A stretch of DNA of 27,419 nt from Lachnospiraceae bacterium. GTDB taxonomy: Bacteria > Bacillota > Clostridia > Lachnospirales > Lachnospiraceae. Position 1 is the stretch's first letter. The number at the start of each line of letters is the position of its first letter. A program made the translations under genes and the position numbers. The stretch lies in contig VSNO01000045.1 in the NCBI GenBank assembly GCA_009774375.1, positions 1-27,419 on the forward strand, written 5' to 3'. Below the pieces are notes generated by a model that worked only from the letters and a program-made list of their open reading frames with translations, was not told where the DNA came from and did not search any database. Of this stretch, positions 1 to 7,907 are shown in pieces.

Positions 1-18
1 AACGAAAGGAGACTTACT

Positions 19-1311
19 GTGAAAAGGAAATTATTAGCGGTAATACTATCTGTTTCTTTGTTGTCTGCGGTGCTTGCGGGCTGTGGAAATACAGGCGCCG
101 ATGACCGGAATGGTGCGGAGACAGCAGATACCGGAGCTGCAGGGCAGGAAGATAAAGGCGGACAGCTGGAATCAGGTAAGGTGGCATTGCGGGTATGGGT
201 GGAGGAGTCCAATATCGATAATCTGCAGAAGATGATCGACAGCTTTCAGCAGAAATACGCGGGACAGGCTGATCTCGACATCACGATCGAGGTGTCAGGC
301 GACGCGGATACCAGAGCGAATGTGCTGAAGGATATCCACAATGCGGCAGATGTGTTCTCCATGCCGGATGACCAGCTTTTCAGCCTGATCGCGGGCGGCG
401 CGCTCTCGCCGGTAGAGAACCAGAGCGGGGTAAAGGCTGCCAATCTGGCGGATGCGGTGGATGCGGCATCGTACAATGACACACTGTACGCCTACCCGTA
501 TACGGCTGATAACGGTTATTTCCTATATTACAATAAAGAGTATTTGTCCGATTCTGACGTCCAGACAATGGACAGGATCCTGGAGGTGGCAGCGGAGAAC
601 GAAAAGAAATTGTCGATGGAATTGAATTCCGGATGGTATCTGTATTCATTTTTCGGCAACACCGGACTTGAGTTTGGCATCAATGACGACGGTGTGACCA
701 ATTATTGTAACTGGAATGCGCAGGAGGGAAGCATCAAGGGTGTCGATGTGGCACAGGCGCTGCTTGGGATCGCGACGCATCCGGGATTTATCGCACAGCC
801 GGATGCCGGCTTTGTGGAGGGTGTTCACGACGGCACCTGTATTGCGGGGATCAGCGGTGTGTGGAACGCAGTTTCCGTGCAGGAAGCGTGGGGTGACAAT
901 TACGGTGCGTGCAAGCTTCCTACATATACCTGTAATGGGAAACAGATACAGATGGCATCCTTCAAGGGATACAAGATGTTTGGAGTTAACGCCTACTCGG
1001 AGCATGCGGCGTGGGCGCATAAGCTTGCTGAATGGATCACCAATGAGGAGAACCAGATCCTCAGATTCCAGGAGAGAAGCCAGGGGCCGGCCAATATCGT
1101 TGCGGCATCTTCCGATGAGGTCGGAAAGGTTCCGGCGATAGCGGCTGTCATCGATCAGGCACAGTACGGTGTGCTCCAGCGTGTGGGAAACAGCTACTGG
1201 GATGCATGTACGAGCTTCGCGGATACGATCGCGGCGGGCAATCCTGATAATATACCGCTTCAGGATCTGATGGACAGGCTTGTGAGCGGTATCGCTGCTT
1301 CGGTTGTGTGA
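19..1311 (+). CDS. extracellular solute-binding lipoprotein (sugar-type ABC family)
   Basis: This is a 430-residue secreted lipoprotein of the family 1 (carbohydrate-type) ABC substrate-binding fold. A basic and hydrophobic signal peptide ends in the lipobox LAGC with Cys22 as the lipidation site, so the protein should be anchored on the outer face of the membrane. A low-complexity Gly/Asp/Ala linker follows (about residues 23-50). The mature part starts with a strand-rich VALRVWVEE segment and contains YPYTADNGYFLYYNK, a typical hinge motif of maltose/oligosaccharide binders. The start is GTG at 19, preceded by AAAGGAG at 5-11. No permease or ATPase gene lies downstream; a chemoreceptor follows after 15 nt, so it may feed ligand information to chemotaxis instead of, or besides, transport. 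Permeases could lie upstream of the window. The substrate cannot be read from the sequence. Confidence 0.88.
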   Translation: MKRKLLAVILSVSLLSAVLAGCGNTGADDRNGAETADTGAAGQEDKGGQLESGKVALRVWVEESNIDNLQKMIDSFQQKYAGQADLDITIEVSGDADTRANVLKDIHNAADVFSMPDDQLFSLIAGGALSPVENQSGVKAANLADAVDAASYNDTLYAYPYTADNGYFLYYNKEYLSDSDVQTMDRILEVAAENEKKLSMELNSGWYLYSFFGNTGLEFGINDDGVTNYCNWNAQEGSIKGVDVAQALLGIATHPGFIAQPDAGFVEGVHDGTCIAGISGVWNAVSVQEAWGDNYGACKLPTYTCNGKQIQMASFKGYKMFGVNAYSEHAAWAHKLAEWITNEENQILRFQERSQGPANIVAASSDEVGKVPAIAAVIDQAQYGVLQRVGNSYWDACTSFADTIAAGNPDNIPLQDLMDRLVSGIAASVV

Positions 1312-1326
1312 TAAGGAGGGAACAAA

Positions 1327-3060
1327 ATGAATAGAAAGAAACGTTTAAGCATCACAATTGTCATTTTAGTTCCGGTCTTCATTCTCGGCGTTCTGGCTAT
1401 TTTTTCCAACATCACGGCGATCAACAATCTGAGAAGAGTCAACACAACGGCAGTGACGATATCAGATGAGCATATGGTGAACATTTCACGGCTCAGCGAC
1501 ATCGAGAAGGAACTGCAGGAGATCCATAAAAAAGCGCTCTCCCACATCATCGCGACAGATCTCGACACGCTGATCGCGACGGTTGCAGAGGTTCGCGCCG
1601 AGGAGGAGATCCTTGATACATATCTGGTGGAGTACAAAGACAGTCTGGTGGCGGCAGATCCCTCCGCATACAACACGCTGGTGTCAAATTATGAAACGTT
1701 GAAGTATGAGATCGCAAACCTGATGGCATACAGTGGAAACGCGGAGAAGGAGATGGCATTTGCACTCGCGAACGGAACGATCAAACAGTGCAGCGACGAG
1801 ATGCAGCGCCAGGTCGAGATCATGATGAAGAGCGCACAGGAAAGCGCGTCACATGCAAGCGAGGCATTGACAGTTGAATATAACAGATCCGTGTTCAACA
1901 GCATGATCATCGTCGGACTCAGCGTGGTCGCGCTGCTGATCACACTGTACGGCGTGTTTATCCTGATCATCAGAAAGCTGATCGTAGCAAACCGTGAGAT
2001 CAATGAGATCATCAATGATATCGATCAGAGCCAGGGCGATCTGACAAAGCGGATCAGCATTTTGTCCAATGACGAGATCGCAGACCTGGGGAATGGCATC
2101 AATACCTTCATGGGAAAACTCCAGAGCATCATGAAGATGATCATCGAAAATTCCAGAAAACTCGAGGAGGTTGTCAACGAAGTGCAGCAGAGCGTGCGGA
2201 CTTCCAACGACAGCGCGTCAGATCTCTCGGCAGTGACGCAGGAGCTGTCGGCTACGATGCAGGAGGTGGGACATTCCGCGACGATCATCAACCAGAATGC
2301 GGAGTCTGTGCGCAGTGAGGTCGAGATCATTGCTGAGAAGTCCAGCAGCATCAATGATTACTCCAGGAAGATGAAGGAGAACGCGGATGCAATGGAGTCG
2401 AACGCGAAGGCAAATATGCAGGAGACAGGGACAAAGGTACAGGAGATCCTTGAAGTCCTGAATCAGGCGATCGAGGAGAGCAGGAGCGTGGAGCAGGTGA
2501 ACGGGCTCACCAACGATATCCTGAGTATCTCCAGCCAGACAAACCTGCTCGCGCTGAATGCCTCGATCGAGGCGGCCAGAGCCGGAGACGCCGGAAAGGG
2601 ATTTGCAGTCGTGGCAGATGAGATCAGACAGCTTGCTGATTCCAGCCGTGCGACAGCAAACCGTATCCAGGAGATCAACGGCGTCGTGACCAACGCGGTT
2701 CAGAATCTTGCCGGACAGTCCAACAATCTGGTAGAATACATGACCAATTCGATCCTGCCGGAGTTTGAGAATTTTGTGAGCAGCGGGGAGCAGTACAGGG
2801 ATAATGCTACTTATATAGAAGGCGTCATGAATGAGTTTGCATCCAAAACGGATGACCTCAAGCACGCGGTCGACGAGATCGCCTCGTCGATCGAGACGAT
2901 CACGGATGCGATCGACGAGGGTGCAAAGGGTGTGACTGGCGCGGCAGAGAGCACGCAGGTTCTGGTCACGGATATGGAGAATATCAGCAACAGAATGGAT
3001 GAAAACCAGCTGATCGCGGCAGCTCTCCAGAAGGAGACCGACGTGTTTAAAAACTTTTGA
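1327..3060 (+). CDS. methyl-accepting chemotaxis protein
   Basis: A 577-residue transmembrane chemoreceptor. TM1 lies at about residues 8-30, followed by an extracytoplasmic helical sensor of about 160 residues (four-helix-bundle type, no PAS or Cache signature seen). TM2 lies at about 193-215, followed by a HAMP domain (about 216-270) and a long coiled-coil signalling domain. The highly conserved hairpin tip EAARAGDAGKGFAVVADEIR is at 415-434, the part that contacts CheW and CheA. The C-terminus (KETDVFKNF) carries no CheR-docking pentapeptide. The start ATG follows AAGGAGGG with good spacing and lies 15 nt after the binding-lipoprotein gene, so the two are almost certainly cotranscribed. 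A strong terminator follows. This suggests the lipoprotein presents its ligand to this receptor; the ligand is unknown. Confidence 0.95.
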   Translation: MNRKKRLSITIVILVPVFILGVLAIFSNITAINNLRRVNTTAVTISDEHMVNISRLSDIEKELQEIHKKALSHIIATDLDTLIATVAEVRAEEEILDTYLVEYKDSLVAADPSAYNTLVSNYETLKYEIANLMAYSGNAEKEMAFALANGTIKQCSDEMQRQVEIMMKSAQESASHASEALTVEYNRSVFNSMIIVGLSVVALLITLYGVFILIIRKLIVANREINEIINDIDQSQGDLTKRISILSNDEIADLGNGINTFMGKLQSIMKMIIENSRKLEEVVNEVQQSVRTSNDSASDLSAVTQELSATMQEVGHSATIINQNAESVRSEVEIIAEKSSSINDYSRKMKENADAMESNAKANMQETGTKVQEILEVLNQAIEESRSVEQVNGLTNDILSISSQTNLLALNASIEAARAGDAGKGFAVVADEIRQLADSSRATANRIQEINGVVTNAVQNLAGQSNNLVEYMTNSILPEFENFVSSGEQYRDNATYIEGVMNEFASKTDDLKHAVDEIASSIETITDAIDEGAKGVTGAAESTQVLVTDMENISNRMDENQLIAAALQKETDVFKNF

Positions 3061-3068
3061 GATAAGAG

Positions 3069-3099
3069 TCCGCCAAAGACTTGACTTTGGCGGATTTTT
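3069..3099 (+). terminator. intrinsic terminator after the chemoreceptor gene
   Basis: A perfect 10-bp inverted repeat (TCCGCCAAAG / CTTTGGCGGA) with a 6-nt loop is followed directly by six T residues. It begins 9 nt after the chemoreceptor stop codon and closes the lipoprotein-receptor operon. Confidence 0.93.
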
Positions 3100-3103
3100 T
3101 GCA

Positions 3104-3132
3104 TTGTGTTTCTGCCCGGGATAGCTTATAAT
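3104..3132 (+). promoter_or_regulatory. candidate sigma-A promoter for thiamine pyrophosphokinase
   Basis: TTGTGT at 3104-3109 and a perfect TATAAT at 3127-3132 are separated by 17 bp. The pair sits just past the preceding terminator and 35 nt before the thiN start codon. The -35 box is weak and the -10 box is consensus. Confidence 0.55.
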
Positions 3133-3166
3133 GAGTTTGGTGCCAATATAATGGGATGAGATTGGG

Positions 3167-3826
3167 ATGGATATGAAAAAGTGTGTGATAGTCGGAGCGG
3201 GGATATGCGACATACAACGGCTCAAAAAAAAGATGGCGGTATTGGACGATGACCTGTGCATTGCAGCGGACGGCGGTCTGGCTTATCTGATGCAGATCGG
3301 AAGGATGCCGGATCTGGTGCTTGGGGATATGGATTCCCTGAGAGATGAGGAGATGCTCCGTGCGCTGGACGGGGAGGTATGTGTCAGGCGCCTTCCTGTC
3401 GAGAAGGATGACACGGATATGCTCGCGGCGATCAAGGAGGGGCTGGAAGCAGGGTATCGACAGTTTGAGATCTACGGTGCACTGGGCGGAAGGATAGATC
3501 ATACGTTTGCAAATGTCCAGTGCCTGCTGTACCTGCAAAATCGCGGCGCCAGAGGGATCATCGTGGGAGACGATGCCGCGCTGATGCTTGTCAGGGACGG
3601 GAGTATCGCTTTTGAGGCGGAGGATGCCGTGAAGGGAAGGCGGGTTTCTGTCTTTGCGTATGGCGGGGATGCGTATGGGGTTTCGGAATGTGGATTAAAG
3701 TATCTTCTGGATCATGTCACGGTAAAGCAGGAATTTCCGGTCGGGGTGAGTAACGAATTTATGGGGGAGGCTGCCCGGATCGAGGTGGAGAGCGGCATGC
3801 TCCTGGTCTGTGTGGAAGAGCTGTAA
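3167..3826 (+). CDS. thiN: thiamine pyrophosphokinase
   Basis: A 219-residue cytoplasmic enzyme that transfers pyrophosphate from ATP to thiamine to make thiamine diphosphate. The family motifs appear in order: ADGG at 34-37, GDMDS at 53-57, KDDTD at 80-84 and GALGGRIDH at 104-112. These are the nucleotide, Mg2+ and thiamine-binding elements of the TPK catalytic domain. A smaller beta-rich C-terminal domain (about 135-219) completes the usual two-domain length. ATG 3167 is used here; ATG 3173 is an alternative, as the ribosome binding site (GGGATGAG) is weak. In Firmicutes thiN often follows rsgA/rpe; here it stands alone between a terminator and the CmpB-like gene. No thiamine riboswitch was seen upstream. 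Confidence 0.93.
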   Translation: MDMKKCVIVGAGICDIQRLKKKMAVLDDDLCIAADGGLAYLMQIGRMPDLVLGDMDSLRDEEMLRALDGEVCVRRLPVEKDDTDMLAAIKEGLEAGYRQFEIYGALGGRIDHTFANVQCLLYLQNRGARGIIVGDDAALMLVRDGSIAFEAEDAVKGRRVSVFAYGGDAYGVSECGLKYLLDHVTVKQEFPVGVSNEFMGEAARIEVESGMLLVCVEEL

Positions 3827-3842
3827 AAAATGAAAAACAGTA

Positions 3843-3871
3843 TTGGAAAATCCGGCAGGAAAAGTTACAAT
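3843..3871 (+). promoter_or_regulatory. candidate promoter for the CmpB-kinase operon
   Basis: TTGGAA at 3843-3848 and TACAAT at 3866-3871 are separated by 17 bp. The pair lies in the 78-nt gap upstream of the CmpB-like gene, whose start at 3905 is preceded by CTGGAGGAAC. Confidence 0.5.
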
Positions 3872-3904
3872 ATAGATAAGGATATATGATCTGGAGGAAC
3901 AATT

Positions 3905-4765
3905 ATGGTATATACATTTTCGATGTGGCTCTTCTTTTTTTACTTTTACTGTTTTCTGGGCTGGATATGGGAGACATGCTATGTGTCGGTGCTGAAAGCA
4001 AAATGGGTTAACAGGGGCTTTATGAGGGGACCGTTTCTGCCGATCTATGGTTCCGGGGCGACCGTTGTTCTGGTTTTTACCCTGCCGTTCCGCGACTATG
4101 CCGGGCTGGTGTTTGTCGTGGGAATGGTGAGCGCCACGGTATTGGAATATTTTACCGGTGCGGCGATGGAACGCATGTTTCATGTGCGGTACTGGGATTA
4201 CAGCAGTCAGCGTCTGAATCTGAACGGGCATATCTGTCTGACCTCCTCGCTGGCATGGGGTGTGTTTTCGGTGATCCTCACACTGTATGGGCATACGTTG
4301 GTTGAGCGGCTTGCGTCCTGTATGAGTACAAATGTTTTGGAGGTTATCGTTTTTGTGCTCACGGTCTATATTTCGATCGACATGGCGGAGAGTGTCCGTG
4401 AGGCGATCAATCTCAGGGAAGTGCTGGTAAGCCTCGAGGAGAACAATGAGGATTTCCGGAGGCTGCAGAAGCATATCGAGGTCGTATCCGCGTTTTACGG
4501 CGGCGAGCTGAAAGAGAGATCGGAGGCTGGATTGAGGAAGATCAACTCAGCGTTGGAATCCGGCAGGGAGATGTATGACAGACTGGGAGAGAACAGCAGA
4601 AATTCCAGGGCAGCATTCATGGAGAAGGTGAACAGTGCGAGGGCAAAGAAAGAGTACGGGCGCATGAATTCCCTGCTGAAGCGGAATCCACATGCGGTGT
4701 CAAAGATGCACGAGGAGGCATTCTCGAGGTTTATGGAGTTTACGGAGAAGGATATCCGGGAATAG
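3905..4765 (+). CDS. CmpB-like multi-pass membrane protein (putative ABC transporter type IV family)
   Basis: A 286-residue membrane protein matching the family named putative ABC-transporter type IV (CmpB), which is common in Clostridia and has no settled function. About five hydrophobic segments occupy residues 1-165. The conserved parts are the first helix (FLGWIWET) followed by the cytoplasmic motif NRGFMRGPFLPIYG at about 37-50, and the pair EYFTG...WDYS. The last 110 residues are charged and predicted helical, probably a cytoplasmic coiled coil. The start follows GGAGGAAC with ideal spacing. The gene ends 23 nt before a hybrid histidine kinase, so the two are probably one transcript. 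Whether it helps the kinase sense something at the membrane is inference. I see no ATP-binding motif, so the transporter label should not be taken literally. Confidence 0.85.
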   Translation: MVYTFSMWLFFFYFYCFLGWIWETCYVSVLKAKWVNRGFMRGPFLPIYGSGATVVLVFTLPFRDYAGLVFVVGMVSATVLEYFTGAAMERMFHVRYWDYSSQRLNLNGHICLTSSLAWGVFSVILTLYGHTLVERLASCMSTNVLEVIVFVLTVYISIDMAESVREAINLREVLVSLEENNEDFRRLQKHIEVVSAFYGGELKERSEAGLRKINSALESGREMYDRLGENSRNSRAAFMEKVNSARAKKEYGRMNSLLKRNPHAVSKMHEEAFSRFMEFTEKDIRE

Positions 4766-4788
4766 AAAGCGGTGAAAGGCGTGTTAGA

Positions 4789-6573
4789 ATGAAAATAATA
4801 CAGATAATTAGAGACAGGGTCAGGGAGCGCATCGCTAATACGGAATCAGAGTTATGGGTATACAATTCGATCCTGCTGATAGAGATCATGGCGCTCACGA
4901 TTCTGATCCTCGTGGAGTTTCTGACAGGACACGAACAGGATGGGCTTCTGATGATGGTGGGTTTATGGCTGTATCTGGTTGTGATCGCGGTGCTCATAAA
5001 CAGGTATCCCCAAAAGATCCAGCTATTTTATGCACTGATCGTCGCGGTGGTCAATTTTGTCGTGTTTCCGTTTCTGTTTCTCTGTGCGGAGGGCGGCGGG
5101 ATCGAATCCGGCATGCCGGTGTGGCTGACTTTCGGAATCCTGCTGGTGTGTATCATGACGAGTGGTATCTATTTCAGGATCCTGCTGGTGCTCACGATGG
5201 TGACCGATGTGACTGTTATTTTATATGGTTATTTTCAGCGGGACATGCTTCGGTATACCGATAACGACACGTATTATTATCAGGACAATCTGATCGCGAT
5301 ACTGGTTGTGGCAGGCACGATCGGTCTGATCCTGAAATACCAGAAATACGTTGAACAGAAGCAGAAGGAGCGCATTGAGGGCGCCGTCATAGAGGCGGAG
5401 CGGGAAAAGGTCAACGCCGAGAAGGCAAATGTCGCCAAGACGAACTTCCTCGCAAATATGTCACATGATATCAGGACGCCGATGAATGCGATCGTGGGCA
5501 TGACGGATATCGCAAAATATAATATTGACGATAAGGAAAAGGTGCAGGATTGTCTGGATAAGATCACGGCATCTTCCACGCAGCTGCTGAACCTGTTGAA
5601 CAACATACTGGACATGTCCGAGATCGAGATGGATATGCTCAAACTCAAGGAGAGCTCGTTCAACATGACCGAGCTGGCTGAAAATATTCAGGTCGTGCTT
5701 TCGCAGATGGCAAGGGGGCGCAAGGTCGAGTTTGAGATGTCATGCGATATAAAGCATGCCAATCTTCTCGGTGATGCGGTGCGGCTGCGGCAGGTTCTGA
5801 TGAATATCATCAGCAACGGGATCAAGTACACGGAAGCGTCTGGAAAGGTTGCTGTGTCCATCCGGGAGGACCTGGAGGGCGGTGACAGTGACTATGCACT
5901 TCTTGATATCGCTGTGGAAGATACCGGAGTCGGTATGACGCAGGATTTTATAGACCATTATATTTTCAGGCCTTTTGAGCGGGCGGAGGACAGAAGGGTA
6001 CAGAAGGTAGAAGGCAGCGGTATCGGTATGAGCATCACAAAGAGTATCATTGATGCCATGGGGGCTGCGCTCAGGATAGAAAGTACGGTCGGGGAAGGAT
6101 CAAAGTTTTTTGTGCGCATGCGCCTGAAAAAGGATAAGGATGTACAGAAAAATTTTGTGCAGGAGGATGGTCTGCTGATCCTCGATGCCACAGGCAGAAA
6201 TATTCTGGTCGTTGAGGATAACGAACTGAATATGGAGATCATCACGGCGATACTGGAACGGACGCATGCCAATGTGACCTGTGCGTGGAACGCGGAGGAG
6301 GCGGTCGATATCATCACCAGGTCAGAAGAGGGCTGTTTTGACCTGATCCTGATGGATATCCAGATGCCGGGCATGGACGGATACAGCGCAGCCAGAACCA
6401 TACGCGGTATGGACAGAAAGGATGCGATGACAGTTCCGATCATGGCGATGACAGCGAACGCGTTTGCGCAGGATGTGGAGAAGGCGCTGAATGCAGGCAT
6501 GAATGCGCATATAGCAAAACCGATTGATGTGGACGAGCTGTTTCAGAAGATGTATCATTTTTTATGTACATAG
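4789..6573 (+). CDS. membrane hybrid histidine kinase with C-terminal receiver domain
   Basis: A 594-residue sensor kinase. Five or six membrane helices fill residues about 25-185, with no recognisable extracellular ligand domain, and a coiled-coil linker runs from 188 to 215. The HisKA domain carries the phospho-accepting His226 in the H-box NMSHDIRTPMNA. The ATPase domain has an N-box around Asn339/Asn343, a G1 box DTGVGM at 378-383 and a G2 box GSGIGM at 409-414, all intact. The receiver domain (about 467-594) has acidic VVEDNE at its start, phospho-acceptor Asp523 in LMDIQMPG and the conserved Lys577 in AKP. There is no HPt domain and no separate response regulator nearby, so the downstream phosphorelay partner lies elsewhere or the receiver tunes the kinase itself. 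It sits directly after the CmpB-like gene. Confidence 0.94.
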   Translation: MKIIQIIRDRVRERIANTESELWVYNSILLIEIMALTILILVEFLTGHEQDGLLMMVGLWLYLVVIAVLINRYPQKIQLFYALIVAVVNFVVFPFLFLCAEGGGIESGMPVWLTFGILLVCIMTSGIYFRILLVLTMVTDVTVILYGYFQRDMLRYTDNDTYYYQDNLIAILVVAGTIGLILKYQKYVEQKQKERIEGAVIEAEREKVNAEKANVAKTNFLANMSHDIRTPMNAIVGMTDIAKYNIDDKEKVQDCLDKITASSTQLLNLLNNILDMSEIEMDMLKLKESSFNMTELAENIQVVLSQMARGRKVEFEMSCDIKHANLLGDAVRLRQVLMNIISNGIKYTEASGKVAVSIREDLEGGDSDYALLDIAVEDTGVGMTQDFIDHYIFRPFERAEDRRVQKVEGSGIGMSITKSIIDAMGAALRIESTVGEGSKFFVRMRLKKDKDVQKNFVQEDGLLILDATGRNILVVEDNELNMEIITAILERTHANVTCAWNAEEAVDIITRSEEGCFDLILMDIQMPGMDGYSAARTIRGMDRKDAMTVPIMAMTANAFAQDVEKALNAGMNAHIAKPIDVDELFQKMYHFLCT

Positions 6574-6603
6574 GTATTGTACATAGATTTTGCACACAGG
6601 CAT
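6565..6603. repeat. degenerate 13-bp tandem repeat, three copies
   Basis: Three head-to-tail 13-mers occupy 6565-6577, 6578-6590 and 6591-6603: TGTACATAGGTAT, TGTACATAGATTT and TGCACACAGGCAT. The first copy overlaps the kinase stop codon. Copies 1 and 2 also form a 7-bp inverted repeat (ATGTACA / TGTACAT, 6564-6584). The array lies just upstream of the serine hydrolase ribosome binding site and might be an operator or a slippage product. Confidence 0.55.
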
Positions 6604-6626
6604 TCACATGATGGAAGGAAAAAAGG

Positions 6627-7811
6627 ATGAGTAAGATTGATTGTAACAGGTTAACCAGGCTGGGCGGATTGTTTGAGGAGAGCGTGCAGGAAGGTCAGAT
6701 CGCAGGCGGCAATCTCTGTGTCCTGCACAGAGGGGAGGCGGTGTACTACGCGGAGGCGGGGTATGCGGATATCGCGGCCCGGAGGAAGGTGGCGCGGGAC
6801 AGCATTTTCCGCCTGTATTCCATGACGAAGCCGGTCACGTCGGCTGCAGTGATGATGCTGATGGAGCGGGGTGTCATTGACCTGCTGGATCCTGTATCCA
6901 GGTACATACCGACCTTTGCGGATATAAGAGTGGCAGCGCCGGAGGGTGACGTGGCGGTAAACAGGCAGGTGACGGTCAAAGACTGTCTGTTCATGACATC
7001 GGGACTGGCCTACAATTGTGATCCGGATCCTGCAAGCCGCAGCGCGGCGCTTGTCTATGACGAGCTGGACAGGAGAATGTACTCTGACGATCCGATGACG
7101 ACTATGGAAATGGCATCCAGGCTGGGGCAGGGACGGCTTGCCTTTCAGCCGGGAGAGAGCTGGCGTTATGGGACGGGCGCCGATATCCTTGGTGCGGTTG
7201 TGGAGGCGGCTTCCGGGGTTCGTTTTGGGGAATTTCTGAGCAGGGAATTTTTTGAGCCGCTGGGAATGAAGGATACTGGCTTCAGCCTCGATGCATCAAA
7301 GAGGGACCGGCTGACGAAAGTGTATGAGAGAACGCCGGACGGGCTTGTCGAGTATCACGGCAATCACCTGGGGATCTGCAATCACATGGATGCGGATATC
7401 CGGTTTGAGTCGGGTGGTGCAGGGCTGGTATCTACGATCGAGGACTACAGGCATTTCGCACAGATGCTCATGAACGGGGGAGCTTATCAGGGTAGGACCT
7501 ATCTGATGCCATCAACGGTCGCATACATGACAGGATGCCGCCTGTATCCGCACCAGCAGATGATGATGGCGGGCTGGGATAGCCTTGCCGGCTACAGCTA
7601 CAGCAATCTGATGCGTGTGCTGACAGAGCCGTCCCTGGCCGTGATCAACGGATCGCGGGGAGAATACGGCTGGGACGGATGGCTTGGACCTTATTTTGCG
7701 AACATGCCGGAGGTGGATACGACGTTTCTGATGATGGTGCAGTTAAAGGATTCAGGTACGTTTACCCTCACGAGAAAGCTCAGGAACGTGCTGGCGGCAG
7801 CGATCATATAA
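6627..7811 (+). CDS. beta-lactamase-fold serine hydrolase
   Basis: A 394-residue protein of the class C beta-lactamase / family VIII esterase superfamily. The nucleophile motif SxxK is present as S65-M-T-K68. The second catalytic Tyr is probably Tyr181 in WRYGTGADILG, which replaces the canonical YxN with Y-G-T. The third motif (KTG/HTG in penicillin-binding proteins) is replaced by a YGWDGWLG segment, resembling the W-G-G variant of family VIII esterases. There is no signal peptide, so it is likely cytoplasmic and acts on small esters or amides rather than on cell-wall peptides or antibiotics; this is inferred from motifs. The start follows GGAAGGAAAAAAGG. A bidirectional terminator separates it from the convergent ABC genes. 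Confidence 0.9.
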   Translation: MSKIDCNRLTRLGGLFEESVQEGQIAGGNLCVLHRGEAVYYAEAGYADIAARRKVARDSIFRLYSMTKPVTSAAVMMLMERGVIDLLDPVSRYIPTFADIRVAAPEGDVAVNRQVTVKDCLFMTSGLAYNCDPDPASRSAALVYDELDRRMYSDDPMTTMEMASRLGQGRLAFQPGESWRYGTGADILGAVVEAASGVRFGEFLSREFFEPLGMKDTGFSLDASKRDRLTKVYERTPDGLVEYHGNHLGICNHMDADIRFESGGAGLVSTIEDYRHFAQMLMNGGAYQGRTYLMPSTVAYMTGCRLYPHQQMMMAGWDSLAGYSYSNLMRVLTEPSLAVINGSRGEYGWDGWLGPYFANMPEVDTTFLMMVQLKDSGTFTLTRKLRNVLAAAII

Positions 7812-7867
7812 AAAGTTGAATAAGATCGCGGAAATTGGAGCGCAGGACGGCGTAGGACATCGAGCAC

Positions 7868-7893
7868 AAAAAGCAGGCATTTGCCTGCTTTTT
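7868..7893. terminator. bidirectional intrinsic terminator
   Basis: AGCAGGC / GCCTGCT form a stem with a 4-nt loop, flanked by A residues on the left and six T residues on the right. It therefore works in both directions. It lies between the convergent serine hydrolase (+) and ABC exporter (-) genes. Confidence 0.85.
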
Positions 7894-7907
7894 TATGTAT
7901 ACGGGCG

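Noticed and set aside
2218..3261. A 347-codon open frame on the - strand opposite the chemoreceptor
   Set aside because: It is an out-of-frame shadow of a well-conserved receptor gene, with no ribosome binding site and no recognisable domain.
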